Source of the DNA: Qipengyuania_B sp965214525
GTDB taxonomy: Bacteria > Pseudomonadota > Alphaproteobacteria > Sphingomonadales > Sphingomonadaceae
DNA: 64,000 bases
Reading direction: 5' to 3'
Assembly: GCA_965214525.1 (NCBI GenBank)
Contig: OZ243959.1
Coordinates: forward strand, 1,736,001-1,800,000
Below, one piece after another: positions 27,180 through 35,279 of this stretch (positions are counted from its first letter, which is position 1; each line of letters starts with the position of its first letter). A program made the translations under genes and the position numbers. Below the pieces are notes generated by a model. It saw only the letters and a list, made by a program, of their open reading frames with translations. It searched no databases and was not told the origin of the DNA.

Positions 27180-29188
27180 TAGCTAAACCGCACTCCCGCC
27201 CAGATGGTTCGTGGCACGCCCAGATCGATCGATCCGCCAGAATTACGGGTGACGATTGGCTCGTCGGTCAGGTTCTCCCCGCGAATGACAAGGGAGAACC
27301 CGTTGCCTGCCGGTATCGCAGCATAAGCTCCCAGCGTCGTGCCCGGCGGCAGGCGGTCGGTTTCCAGGTCGCTTTCGAACTGCGCACCGGTATGCCTCAT
27401 CTGAGCCCCCAGCAGCCAGTCGCGCGCCGGCCTCCAGGCAATATTGGCCGCCGCTGCAAATCGAGGGCTTTGCGATGGCCGCAAACCGTCGAGCTGCGCC
27501 GAGGCGTCATTGCCACGGACGGCGGCATTGGTGAAGGACACTGTGGCGTTGGCTTCGATCCGTCCTGCTTTCAGCGCAAACGCACCCTCGACACCACGCG
27601 CTTCGATCGCAGGCAGATTGCGCCTTTGCCGAAGGTTCTCTGCTAGGGTGACGTTGGCAATGGCATCCTTCAGATCGTTGGCGAACGCCGTCACCGACAA
27701 TTCCAGGCCGGCTGATAGTTTCCAATCCAGCCCGCCCTCCAACCCCAGTAGACGCTCGTTCTGCAAGCCTGCATTGGCCTGCGTTACGACAGGGAAGACA
27801 ATGAAGGTGCGATATAATTCGTTCAAGGTCGGCACGCGCAGCCCGCTATACGAGACCGCCCGCAGGCGCAGCCGATCGCTTGCCTGCCACACCGCCCCGG
27901 CCCGATAGCCCAGCGTCCATTGCGTACGGTCGCCAAACCGCCTGTCTTCCCTGGCCTTTCCATCAGGGGCAAAGGTCTGGAAGAAGCCATCGGCGATGCG
28001 CGTTCGGTCCAGCCGAACCCCGCCCGTCAGCACTACGGTACCCAGCGACCAGTCGTTCTCGATGAACAGTCCCAGATCGCTGTTCACCCCGCCCGCCCGC
28101 CGTCGCTCCGTCAAACGCCCCGAGAGGGCACTGATCGCCTCTTCGGCTAGCTGCCCGTCGGCGCGCCGATAATCAACCCCCACGCGCAAAGCATGGTCGG
28201 CCCCGACGGGAGGGCGCACTTCGACCTTTCCACCGAGCCCGGTCGAGGGGGTGTTGCGCTGGTCAAGCACCGGGACGAAGCGGGTCGAGCTGATGACCCG
28301 GTTGCTGAAATTGCGCGCCTGAAGATACGTGACCGCGTCGAACGCCCACCGGCCGGTCCCGATCAGTCGAACGCTCGCATCGGTGCCGCTCGACGTGCTG
28401 TCGGCCCCCTCGAACCGCAACGTTCGCTGGTCGTCGAAGTGAAGCGCCCGCGCCTGCAATGTTAGCGACGGACCCAATGGCACCACCGCACGGCCATCGA
28501 GCGACCAAGCATCGAACTGGGCGCGGCTCGTCGCCGGAACACGCTGCGCGTCGGGCGTCGTGAAGAATCCCTGCCCGCGATCCCATCGCCCGCCGATGGT
28601 CACGTAGCCCGCGCCCAGCTTTCGGGACGCCACGGCACTGGCCTGCGTCTCCTGTCGATCGTTCGCAAACAGGCTGGCTGATATCGGGGGCAACGCCTGT
28701 GGTTGTACACTTTCCAGTTCGATGGTGCCTGTCAACGCCCCGCTGCCGAACGGACCGGAGCCCCCGCCCTTGGTCACCGTGATGCTATGAAGGCGTTCCG
28801 GGGCCAGCGCGTTGAATGGAATATATCCGAAGAACGGATCGGCAACCGGCACCTTGTCCAGCAGCACCAATGCGCGGCTGGTGGCGTTGCCGCCCAGAGA
28901 TCGCAAGGTGATACCTTGCGCCGATGGGTTGGCCGAACGGCTGTCCGATCGGCGAAACTGTTGCACGCCGGCAATCGTGTCGAGCGCCCCTTCGATGCCG
29001 CCGGAAGGCACGGTGACGATCTGCTCGCGATTCAGCTCGATCTCGGAATATGCAGGCGTTGCCGGCGTATCGGGCAAACCACGTCCGGTAACGACAATCT
29101 CGGGCGGGGTCGTGCCTCTTTCACCGACATCCTGCGCCGACAGGGGAACGCCGGCCAAAGCGGCGGCAATGACAAGCATTGAACGCAT
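27176..29188 (-). CDS. TonB-dependent outer-membrane receptor
   Basis: 670 residues. Signal peptide ending at LSAQ, a TonB box-like PEIVVTGRG, a plug domain (residues about 45-160 with ITLRSLGGNATSRALVLLDKVP) and a 22-strand barrel ending in GVRFSY. The substrate is not evident; no siderophore or carbohydrate genes adjoin it. It is divergent from a Baeyer-Villiger-type monooxygenase with only 61 bp between starts, so the two may be co-regulated. A TonB gene is present at about 50.3 kb. Confidence 0.93.
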   Translation of the reverse strand: MRSMLVIAAALAGVPLSAQDVGERGTTPPEIVVTGRGLPDTPATPAYSEIELNREQIVTVPSGGIEGALDTIAGVQQFRRSDSRSANPSAQGITLRSLGGNATSRALVLLDKVPVADPFFGYIPFNALAPERLHSITVTKGGGSGPFGSGALTGTIELESVQPQALPPISASLFANDRQETQASAVASRKLGAGYVTIGGRWDRGQGFFTTPDAQRVPATSRAQFDAWSLDGRAVVPLGPSLTLQARALHFDDQRTLRFEGADSTSSGTDASVRLIGTGRWAFDAVTYLQARNFSNRVISSTRFVPVLDQRNTPSTGLGGKVEVRPPVGADHALRVGVDYRRADGQLAEEAISALSGRLTERRRAGGVNSDLGLFIENDWSLGTVVLTGGVRLDRTRIADGFFQTFAPDGKAREDRRFGDRTQWTLGYRAGAVWQASDRLRLRAVSYSGLRVPTLNELYRTFIVFPVVTQANAGLQNERLLGLEGGLDWKLSAGLELSVTAFANDLKDAIANVTLAENLRQRRNLPAIEARGVEGAFALKAGRIEANATVSFTNAAVRGNDASAQLDGLRPSQSPRFAAAANIAWRPARDWLLGAQMRHTGAQFESDLETDRLPPGTTLGAYAAIPAGNGFSLVIRGENLTDEPIVTRNSGGSIDLGVPRTIWAGVRFSY

Positions 29189-29197
29189 GCGGCTCTC

Positions 29198-29240
29198 GCT
29201 AGCCGAAAGCAGTTGCTCCTAGCAACCTACGTGCGCTAGC
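29198..29240. promoter_or_regulatory. Symmetric 43-bp element between TonB receptor and monooxygenase genes
   Basis: GCTAGC, 8 nt, GTTGC, 5 nt, GCAAC, 8 nt, GCTAGC. The inner dyad and the two outer self-palindromes are spaced symmetrically around one centre, filling most of the 61-bp divergent gap. It is a candidate shared operator. Confidence 0.45.
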
Positions 29241-29249
29241 CTACGGAGA

Positions 29250-30764
29250 ATGGAGAGAGTGATGGCGAGCAGCAAGACCCATTTCGACGTACTTATTGTT
29301 GGAGCCGGTATCTCTGGCATCGGCATGGCGGCACACCTGAACGAGAAGTGCCCCGGGCGCAGCTACGCGTTGCTGGAACGCCGCGAGCAGCTTGGCGGAA
29401 CGTGGGATCTGTTCCGCTATCCCGGCATCCGTTCCGATAGCGACATGCACACGCTGGGCTTTGAATTCGAACCGTGGCGGCACGAAAAGAGCATCGCCGA
29501 CGCGCCCGCTATCCTGGATTACCTCAATCGTATCGTGGATGAACGCGACATCCGCCGTCACATCCGCTTTGGCCAACGTGTCATCAGCGCACATTTTGAT
29601 ACCGCAGCGGCGCGCTGGACCGTGGTTTGCGAAACCGACGGTGGCGACCGCGTCCGGTTGACCGCGAACTGGCTCTATCTGGGTTCGGGCTATTACGATT
29701 ACGACGAACCCTACGACCCGGGGTTGCAGCGCGGGGATTTTGCCGGCCAGGTCATCCATCCCCAGTTCTGGCCGGACGATCTGGATTATGCGGGCAAGAA
29801 AGTCGTGGTGATCGGGTCGGGTGCAACCGCGGTCACGATCGTTCCGGCGATGGCCGACAAGGCCGCCAAGGTCACCATGCTGCAGCGCACACCCACCTGG
29901 ATGTTCTCCCGCCCGGCGAAGGATGGTCTGGCGAATGCCCTGCGCAAGATCCTCCCCGAAGACATCGCCTACCGCGTGACCCGGTGGAAGAACGTCAAGA
30001 TGCAGGACATGGGTTTCAAGCGCGCTCGCACGAAACCTGAAAAAGTTAAGCAGTTCCTGCACAAGCAGATCGAGAAAGCACTTGGCAGCAATTACGATGC
30101 CGCCACCTTCACCCCGCCCTACGATCCGTGGGATCAGCGGCTGTGCCTGGTGCCTGACGCCGATCTGTTCGAGGCGATGAAAGCAGGCCGCGCCGACGTC
30201 GTGACCGGCAGGATTGCCGCGTTCGAGAAGAACGGCGTTCGGCTCGAGAATGGCGAGTTGATCGAGGCGGACATCATCGTGACCGCCACCGGCCTCAAGC
30301 TAGCGATCGCCGGCAAGATCGCCATCGAGCTGGATGGCGAGCCGGTCGATTTCGCGCAGCGTTTTTACTACAAGGGTGCCATGTTCTCCAACCTGCCGAA
30401 CCTGGCAGTGGTGTTCGGCTATCTCAACGCCAGCTGGACGCTTCGCGCCGATCTCAATTCAGACTTCATCTGCCGCGTGCTCAACCATATGGCGGCGACC
30501 GGGACGGACATTGCGGTGCCTGTCCTGCCAGCAGATCACGGCCTTGAGGAAGACGACATCTTCGATTTCTCGTCTGGCTATATCCAGCGCTCCAAGCATA
30601 TCATGCCACGCAATGCGGTGGCTTATCCTTGGCGGCTCAATCAGGATTACGTGACCGATCGCAAACGCATGCGCCGCGAACCAGTCGATGACGGGTTGCT
30701 CGCCTTTCGCAAGCGCGGAGAGTTCGCCGCGAGCGAACGGCAATCGGCCCAACTTGCCGAATAA
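29250..30764 (+). CDS. Flavin-dependent monooxygenase, Baeyer-Villiger (EthA-like) type
   Basis: 504 residues. FAD Rossmann motif GAGISGIGMA, the Baeyer-Villiger fingerprint FAGQVIHPQFWP (FxGxxxHxxxWP) near residue 165, and a second Rossmann motif GSGATAVTIVPAMA for NADPH. It inserts oxygen into ketones or oxidises sulfur/nitrogen compounds. ATG 29262 with GGAGAG upstream is an alternative start. Its divergent TonB receptor suggests uptake and breakdown of a shared hydrophobic substrate, which is inference. Confidence 0.9.
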   Translation: MERVMASSKTHFDVLIVGAGISGIGMAAHLNEKCPGRSYALLERREQLGGTWDLFRYPGIRSDSDMHTLGFEFEPWRHEKSIADAPAILDYLNRIVDERDIRRHIRFGQRVISAHFDTAAARWTVVCETDGGDRVRLTANWLYLGSGYYDYDEPYDPGLQRGDFAGQVIHPQFWPDDLDYAGKKVVVIGSGATAVTIVPAMADKAAKVTMLQRTPTWMFSRPAKDGLANALRKILPEDIAYRVTRWKNVKMQDMGFKRARTKPEKVKQFLHKQIEKALGSNYDAATFTPPYDPWDQRLCLVPDADLFEAMKAGRADVVTGRIAAFEKNGVRLENGELIEADIIVTATGLKLAIAGKIAIELDGEPVDFAQRFYYKGAMFSNLPNLAVVFGYLNASWTLRADLNSDFICRVLNHMAATGTDIAVPVLPADHGLEEDDIFDFSSGYIQRSKHIMPRNAVAYPWRLNQDYVTDRKRMRREPVDDGLLAFRKRGEFAASERQSAQLAE

Positions 30765-30837
30765 AACTTGCAAGACAGGCAGCAACGACCGCCCGCTGCT
30801 GGCAAGCATCGATCCACCCTGCTAGCTGCATCTGGCT

Positions 30838-31599
30838 ATGAAATCGCACGATCGCATCTTTACCGCCGCCCTGGTCGTCATCGGCGATGAGATCCTCTCC
30901 GGCCGCACGCATGACAAGAACATCGCCCAGGTCGCCAGCTGGCTACAGGTCCAGGGGATCAGGCTCGCCGAAGTGCGCGTGGTTCCCGATGTGATCGAGC
31001 GCATCGTCGCGGCAGTCAACGCCTTGCGGCAAGCCAACGACTACCTGTTCACAACCGGAGGCATCGGGCCAACCCATGACGACATCACCGTCGACGCGAT
31101 CGCCGCCGCCCTCGGCGTCCCCGTCGTCATCCATCCGCAAGCAAGGGCCGTTCTGGAACGCTACTACGCCGACAAAGGGGGCCTTAACGAAGGGCGGCTG
31201 CGGATGGCCCGCGTTCCGCAGGGAGCCGAGCTCATCCCCAATCGCATGTCCGGCGCACCCGGCATCAAGCTTGGCAACATCCACATGATGGCGGGCGTAC
31301 CGCACATCACGGCGGGAATGCTGGACGCGCTGACCGGCACGTTGGAAGGGGGCGCGCCATTGATGAGCGAGACAGTCGGCGGGTTCATCCCCGAAAGCGA
31401 AGTCGCCGGGTTGCTGCGCGAGGTCGAGCGAGCGCACGAACAATGCCAGATCGGCAGCTATCCCTTCTTCCGCGAAGGTCAGGTCGGCGCCAATTTCGTC
31501 ATCCGCTCGACCGATCGCGGAGAGCTCGACAGTTGCCTGCACACCTTGTGCGACGGGCTATCAGCCGCCGGTTTCAATTTCACCCCCGGCGGCATCTGA
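30838..31599 (+). CDS. CinA/MoaB-type molybdopterin-binding domain protein
   Basis: 253 residues. The MoCF_biosynth domain is clear: VVIGDEILSGRTHDKN at the N-terminus and TTGGIGPTHDDITVDAIA at about residue 73. It lacks the C-terminal CinA nicotinamide amidase domain, so it is the stand-alone N-terminal form. Such proteins are annotated as competence/damage-inducible CinA-like and may act as nucleotide-sugar or FAD pyrophosphatases. Confidence 0.9.
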   Translation: MKSHDRIFTAALVVIGDEILSGRTHDKNIAQVASWLQVQGIRLAEVRVVPDVIERIVAAVNALRQANDYLFTTGGIGPTHDDITVDAIAAALGVPVVIHPQARAVLERYYADKGGLNEGRLRMARVPQGAELIPNRMSGAPGIKLGNIHMMAGVPHITAGMLDALTGTLEGGAPLMSETVGGFIPESEVAGLLREVERAHEQCQIGSYPFFREGQVGANFVIRSTDRGELDSCLHTLCDGLSAAGFNFTPGGI

Positions 31600-31615
31600 C
31601 GCCCGCTACGCGAAA

Positions 31616-31780
31616 CTATTTCCCTTCCTCTTCCATCTCCTGGCGCAATTCGCGCGCGCCGCGCTCCGCTTCGATCTCGTTATTCCTGGAAGCGCCCTTG
31701 TTGCGGACCCAGCCGTAGATCGTCGCGCCGATCAACAGCGCCACCCCGATCACCGTCACCAATATCCAAGACCAGCCCAT
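31616..31780 (-). CDS. 54-residue single-pass membrane protein
   Basis: ATG 31780 is preceded by a strong AGGAGTG site. The product has an N-terminal helix (ILVTVIGVALLIGATIYGWV) and a highly charged, potentially coiled tail (IEAERGARELRQEMEEEGK). A near-consensus EcfG promoter lies 36-60 bp upstream. No known family is recognised; the layout resembles small stress-induced membrane proteins. Confidence 0.75.
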   Translation of the reverse strand: MGWSWILVTVIGVALLIGATIYGWVRNKGASRNNEIEAERGARELRQEMEEEGK

Positions 31781-31815
31781 TTGCGTTCACTCCTCGCATA
31801 CTCGTTCTCACTGGC

Positions 31816-31840
31816 AACGCATCAGACCGCCGGTCTTTCC
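31816..31840 (-). promoter_or_regulatory. EcfG-like promoter of the 54-residue membrane protein
   Basis: Read on the minus strand: GGAAA, 16 nt, CGTT, one mismatch from the alphaproteobacterial general stress consensus GGAAC-N16/17-CGTT. It would start transcription about 28 nt before the ATG at 31780. Confidence 0.45.
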
Positions 31841-31853
31841 GACATCATCGAAA

Positions 31854-31879
31854 AGGCCGGAAGATCGCTCCTCCGGCCT
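31854..31879 (-). terminator. Rho-independent terminator after rplA
   Basis: A perfect 8-bp stem AGGCCGGA/TCCGGCCT with a 10-nt loop, followed on the minus strand by TTTT. It lies about 58 bp after the rplA stop, so rplJ-rplL are not co-transcribed here. Confidence 0.8.
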
Positions 31880-31936
31880 CCTTGCGAATATTTCGTCATC
31901 AACAGCAAGCCGCATGGCGGATTGCCGACGCCCCCG

Positions 31937-32635
31937 TTACGCCCCCTGCACCTCGGCCAGGTCGACCTTCAGGCCGGGGCCCATCGTGCTGGTGAGCGAG
32001 ACCTTGGTCACGAACTTGCCCTTGGCACCCGATGGCCTGGCCTTGACGATTGCGCCAGTCAGCGCCTCGAAATTCGCTTTGAGCGCATCGTCGGAGAAGC
32101 TCAGCTTGCCGATGCCGGAATGGATGATGCCTTGCTTCTCCACCCGGAACTCGACCTGGCCCCCCTTTGCATCCTTTACCGCCTGCTCCACATTGGGCGT
32201 CACCGTGCCCAGCTTGGGGTTGGGCATCAGACCCTTGGGGCCGAGCACCTTGCCCAACCGGCCGACCACGCCCATCATGTCGGGCGTCGCGATCACGCGA
32301 TCGTAACCGAGATTGCCGTTCTGCATATCTTCCATCAGGTCTTCGGCGCCGACCTTGTCGGCTCCGGCTGCCAACGCCTTGTCGGCATTGTCGCCGCGCG
32401 CGAACACCGCGACCTTGATGTCCTTGCCGGTGCCGGAGGGCAGCGACACCATGCCGCGCACCATCTGGTCCGCATGGCGGGGATCGACCCCCAGGTTCAT
32501 CGCGACCTCGACCGTCTCGTCGAACTTCTTGCTCGACACCTCGCGCAGCGCCGTCAGCGCCTCGTCGACGGTATAGAAGGTTTCGGGGTCGAATCGCTCG
32601 ATCCGCGCTTTCTGCTTTTTCGTTTGCTTTACCAT
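31937..32635 (-). CDS. rplA: 50S ribosomal protein L1
   Basis: 232 residues, full length. Conserved L1 segments include GTGKDIKVAVFARG, GKVLGPKGLMPNPKLGTVT and GKLSFSDDAL. It binds 23S rRNA at the stalk and represses its own operon by binding the mRNA. It follows rplK with a 4-bp gap and is followed by a terminator rather than by rplJ. Confidence 0.98.
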   Translation of the reverse strand: MVKQTKKQKARIERFDPETFYTVDEALTALREVSSKKFDETVEVAMNLGVDPRHADQMVRGMVSLPSGTGKDIKVAVFARGDNADKALAAGADKVGAEDLMEDMQNGNLGYDRVIATPDMMGVVGRLGKVLGPKGLMPNPKLGTVTPNVEQAVKDAKGGQVEFRVEKQGIIHSGIGKLSFSDDALKANFEALTGAIVKARPSGAKGKFVTKVSLTSTMGPGLKVDLAEVQGA

Positions 32636-32639
32636 CGGT

Positions 32640-33071
32640 TCAGCCCTCCACCACTTCGAGGCCCATCGAACGTGCCGAGCCCTCGATGATCTTCATCGCC
32701 TGATCGATATCGTTGGCGTTCAGATCGGTCATCTTGGTTTCCGCGATGTCCTTCACCGCGCTGCGCTTGATCGTTCCAGCCGAGACCTTGCCCGGTTCCT
32801 TGGAGCCTGATTTCAGCTTGGCTGCTTTCTTCAGCAGGAAGCTGGCGGGCGGGGTTTTCGTCTCGAAACTGAAGCTGCGATCGGCGAAGACCGTGATCTT
32901 GGTGGGGATCGGGATGCCTTTTTCCATCTCCTGCGTAGCGGCATTGAACGCCTTGCAGAATTCCATGATGTTGACGCCGCGCTGACCCAGAGCCGGGCCG
33001 ATCGGCGGCGAGGGATTGGCGGTGCCGGCGGGCACCTGCAGATTGATGTAACCGGTAATCTTCTTGGCCAT
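32640..33071 (-). CDS. rplK: 50S ribosomal protein L11
   Basis: 143 residues, with an AGGAGG site before the ATG. L11 marks include LQVPAGTANPSPPIGPALGQRGVNIMEFCK and the C-terminal RNA-binding region GSARSMGLEVVEG. It binds the GTPase-associated centre of 23S rRNA. Unlike the usual arrangement it does not directly follow nusG: a rhodopsin gene on the opposite strand separates them, and a separate promoter is visible. Confidence 0.98.
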   Translation of the reverse strand: MAKKITGYINLQVPAGTANPSPPIGPALGQRGVNIMEFCKAFNAATQEMEKGIPIPTKITVFADRSFSFETKTPPASFLLKKAAKLKSGSKEPGKVSAGTIKRSAVKDIAETKMTDLNANDIDQAMKIIEGSARSMGLEVVEG

Positions 33072-33187
33072 GTCTGGCCTCCTTTCTCACTGTCGCCCGC
33101 GCCAAGGCGAGCTCATGGTAAGCGGTCGAACGGCCCGCTTGCGCAAAGCCTCCCGCATGGATTTCCCGTTTAGCTTGGGAACGGGGG

Positions 33188-33216
33188 CAGATAGCGACAA
33201 GGATGCAGAAGATCAA
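33188..33216 (-). promoter_or_regulatory. Sigma70-like promoter for rplK-rplA
   Basis: On the minus strand TTGATC and TATCTG are separated by exactly 17 nt, about 117 bp upstream of rplK. This would let rplKA be transcribed independently of secE-nusG, leaving a leader of about 110 nt. Confidence 0.55.
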
Positions 33217-33253
33217 TGCAGTCGATGCGCCGGGCCCTTCTGGGGCAAGCCTG

Positions 33254-33276
33254 GAAGTTGACACAGTGTCAACTTC
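33254..33276. repeat. Perfect 23-bp palindrome between rplK and the rhodopsin gene
   Basis: Half-site GAAGTTGACAC, one central base, then its exact complement. Each strand contains a TTGACA -35-like hexamer inside the repeat but no matching -10 at normal spacing. It lies upstream of the rplK promoter and about 128 bp before the rhodopsin EcfG promoter. A diverged half-site (ACAGGTGACAC, 8 of 11) recurs at 33321-33331. Confidence 0.7.
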
Positions 33277-33403
33277 GTCCTTCCATGAACTTTTATATTT
33301 CAAAGTCTTATGGAAAGGCGACAGGTGACACTTTCCTAATTGCTTTCGCTGCCGGGTCCGTGGCGCTTGTTAGAGCAGCTTGACTGTGTAGGACAGCGGT
33401 TAC

Positions 33404-33429
33404 GGAACGCTCAGACATCACCACGAGTT
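33404..33429 (+). promoter_or_regulatory. EcfG-type general stress promoter of the rhodopsin gene
   Basis: GGAAC at 33404-33408, 17 nt, then AGTT at 33426-33429, one base from the EcfG consensus GGAAC-N16/17-CGTT. Predicted start is about 50 nt upstream of the ATG, which has an AAAGGA ribosome site. The rest of 33072-33488 holds the rplKA promoter, the 23-bp palindrome and no further gene. Confidence 0.6.
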
Positions 33430-33488
33430 ACCTAGGCTGAATTGGCAGGAACTGCCGTGATCCCCGACAACCGTAAAAGGAAAGAACG

Positions 33489-34223
33489 ATGGGCGAAACA
33501 GCTTGGCTTTGGTTCTATGTCGCCTGCATGGCGGCCGGCGCGCTTCTCTTCGTCTTCTGGAGTCGGACGCCCAGGGCAGTTCCGCAATACGAATACGTCA
33601 TCGCCATCTTCATTCCCGTTTGGTCGGGCCTCGCCTATGCGGCAATGGCATTCGATCAAGGCATCTTGGAAATCGCCGGGAAAGAAGTTTACCTCGCACG
33701 CTATCTCGATTGGGTCGTGACCACGCCGCTGCTGCTCATCGCGTTGGCATCTACCGGGATGTTCTTCCGTCCGCTGGACAAGACCACCATCGCCACCCTC
33801 GTCGGGCTCGACGTTATCATGATCCTGACGGGTCTGATCGCGGACCTGACGGTACGCGAAGGCATTCAATGGTTCTGGTACACGGTCGGATGCGTATGTC
33901 TCGTGCTGATCCTATCGATCATTTGGGGCCGCGTGAGGCGAGAAGCCTATGCACACAACAAGGAGATTGGGGACGCCTACACAAGGGTAGCAACTTATTT
34001 TACCGTGTTCTGGTTCTGCTACCCGCTGGTTTGGGCGCTCGGTCCTTCCGGGATCGGCCTCTTGGGCGACACGACCGAAGTGGCGCTGTTCGTGATCCTG
34101 CCGATCTTTTCTAAAGTCGGCTTCTCGATCTACGACCTTTACGAGCTTCGCAAGCTGGCCCCGCGCTATCCCGAACTGGATGAAGAACACCCCAAGGCGC
34201 GGTTACGCACGACGCCTGGCTGA
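33489..34223 (+). CDS. Xenorhodopsin-type microbial rhodopsin (predicted light-driven inward proton pump)
   Basis: 244 residues, seven helices. Helix C reads RYLDWVVTTPLLLIAL: Arg71, Asp74 (Schiff-base counterion), Thr78, and Ala85 where outward pumps carry the proton donor. Helix G reads VILPIFSKVGFSIYDL: retinal Lys209, Pro205 in place of the second counterion Asp, and Asp216 on the cytoplasmic side. Pro205 is a hallmark of the Anabaena sensory rhodopsin/xenorhodopsin clade; Asp108 and Asp216 coincide with the key carboxylates of the inward pump PoXeR. Leu82 predicts green absorption. No transducer, retinal-synthesis or carotenoid genes adjoin it. It lies antisense between nusG and rplK behind an EcfG-type promoter. 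Pump versus sensor function needs testing. Confidence 0.92.
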   Translation: MGETAWLWFYVACMAAGALLFVFWSRTPRAVPQYEYVIAIFIPVWSGLAYAAMAFDQGILEIAGKEVYLARYLDWVVTTPLLLIALASTGMFFRPLDKTTIATLVGLDVIMILTGLIADLTVREGIQWFWYTVGCVCLVLILSIIWGRVRREAYAHNKEIGDAYTRVATYFTVFWFCYPLVWALGPSGIGLLGDTTEVALFVILPIFSKVGFSIYDLYELRKLAPRYPELDEEHPKARLRTTPG

Positions 34224-34246
34224 CACGCAAAGCCGTTCCCGCCGCC

Positions 34247-34783
34247 CTATTTCGCCAGCTCGACCTGTTCGAAATCCAGTTCGACAGGGGTCGCGCGGCC
34301 GAAAATGGAGACGGACACCTTCACCCGCTGCTTGTCGAAGTCGAGTTCTTCCACCACCCCGTTGAAGCTAGCGAACGGACCGTCCAGCACCTTCACCTGG
34401 TCGCCGATCTCGTAGTCCACGCTGACCTGCGTCTTGGGCGCGGACTTGGCTTCCTCGACCCCGCCGAAATAGCGGGCGGCCTCTTTCTCCGAGATCGCTT
34501 GCGGCTTGCTGCCCGATCCCAGGAAGCCGGTGACCTTGGGAGTGTTCTTGACGAGGTGGTAGACGTCGTCGGTCAAATTGAGCTTGGCCAGCACGTAGCC
34601 GGGCATGAACTTACGCTCGACCTGCACCTTCTTGCCGCGCTTCACCTCGGTGATGGTCTCGGTCGGCACCTCGACCTCTTCGACACCTTCGGACAGGCCA
34701 AGCCGCTCCGCTTCGGAGAGGATGGAATCGCGCACCTTGTTCTCGAAACCGGAATAGGCGTGAATGATGTACCAGCGTGCCAT
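34247..34783 (-). CDS. nusG: Transcription termination/antitermination protein NusG
   Basis: 178 residues. NGN domain starting RWYIIHAYSGFENKV, with MPGYVLAKL and VTGFLGSG, and a C-terminal KOW domain (GDQVKVLDGPFASFNGVVEELD). It binds RNA polymerase and couples to Rho or ribosomal S10. It lies downstream of secE as usual and converges with the rhodopsin gene, 23 bp between stops. Confidence 0.98.
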   Translation of the reverse strand: MARWYIIHAYSGFENKVRDSILSEAERLGLSEGVEEVEVPTETITEVKRGKKVQVERKFMPGYVLAKLNLTDDVYHLVKNTPKVTGFLGSGSKPQAISEKEAARYFGGVEEAKSAPKTQVSVDYEIGDQVKVLDGPFASFNGVVEELDFDKQRVKVSVSIFGRATPVELDFEQVELAK

Positions 34784-34824
34784 GAAGTCTCTTTATCGTC
34801 GTGATCGGGAAGGCCGGGCGATGC

Positions 34825-35019
34825 TCAGGCGAGGGTCAGCAGCCAACGCACCACCGCGCCGAACAGGGTGTCGATACCAAGGAAGAACAGCGAGAGGACC
34901 AGCATCATGATGAACACGAAGATCGACACCCGGATCGTTTCCTCACGCGTCGGCCAAACGACCTTGCGCGTTTCGCTACGGATCTGCCGGATGAATTCAC
35001 CGGGGCTAGTCTTGGCCAT
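34825..35019 (-). CDS. secE: Preprotein translocase subunit SecE
   Basis: 64 residues from ATG 35019: a cytoplasmic helix with RQIRSETRKVVWPTREETIR, the SecE signature, and a single transmembrane helix. It stabilises SecY in the general secretion channel. The normal neighbour tRNA-Trp is displaced about 2.1 kb upstream by the symporter gene and a small ORF. Confidence 0.96.
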   Translation of the reverse strand: MAKTSPGEFIRQIRSETRKVVWPTREETIRVSIFVFIMMLVLSLFFLGIDTLFGAVVRWLLTLA

Positions 35020-35279
35020 GGTTCCTGTCGCTCTCGCCTGCCAGAATTGCATATGCTCTACCGGGATAGGATCCGCGCCGTCCCCGTGTTGATTCGGGAA
35101 CGGCAGGTCGATCGTTTCCATGTCGGGAAAGCCGCGTCGATCTAGGATAGGCCCATACAAAAAGCAAGAGAGCGCGGGACAAGCGGATAGCAAGGCTAGC
35201 CAAGGGCGGTTGCGCGCGATAGCAGGGCGCATCGGACCGGGACAGGGCATACCGATGACAAGGCAGGGGGAACGAACGC

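Noticed and set aside
33254..33276. The palindrome as a terminator or FNR/PpsR site
   Set aside because: It has no T-run and lies upstream, not downstream, of both genes. FNR boxes are TTGAT-N4-ATCAA and PpsR sites are TGT-N12-ACA; neither matches.
33072..33488. Carotenoid or retinal-synthesis genes with the rhodopsin
   Set aside because: No blh or crt motif is present in the adjoining sequence or elsewhere in the window.
33489..34223. Proteorhodopsin or bacteriorhodopsin-like outward proton pump
   Set aside because: Position 85 is Ala rather than an acidic donor and position 205 is Pro rather than Asp; both fit the xenorhodopsin clade.
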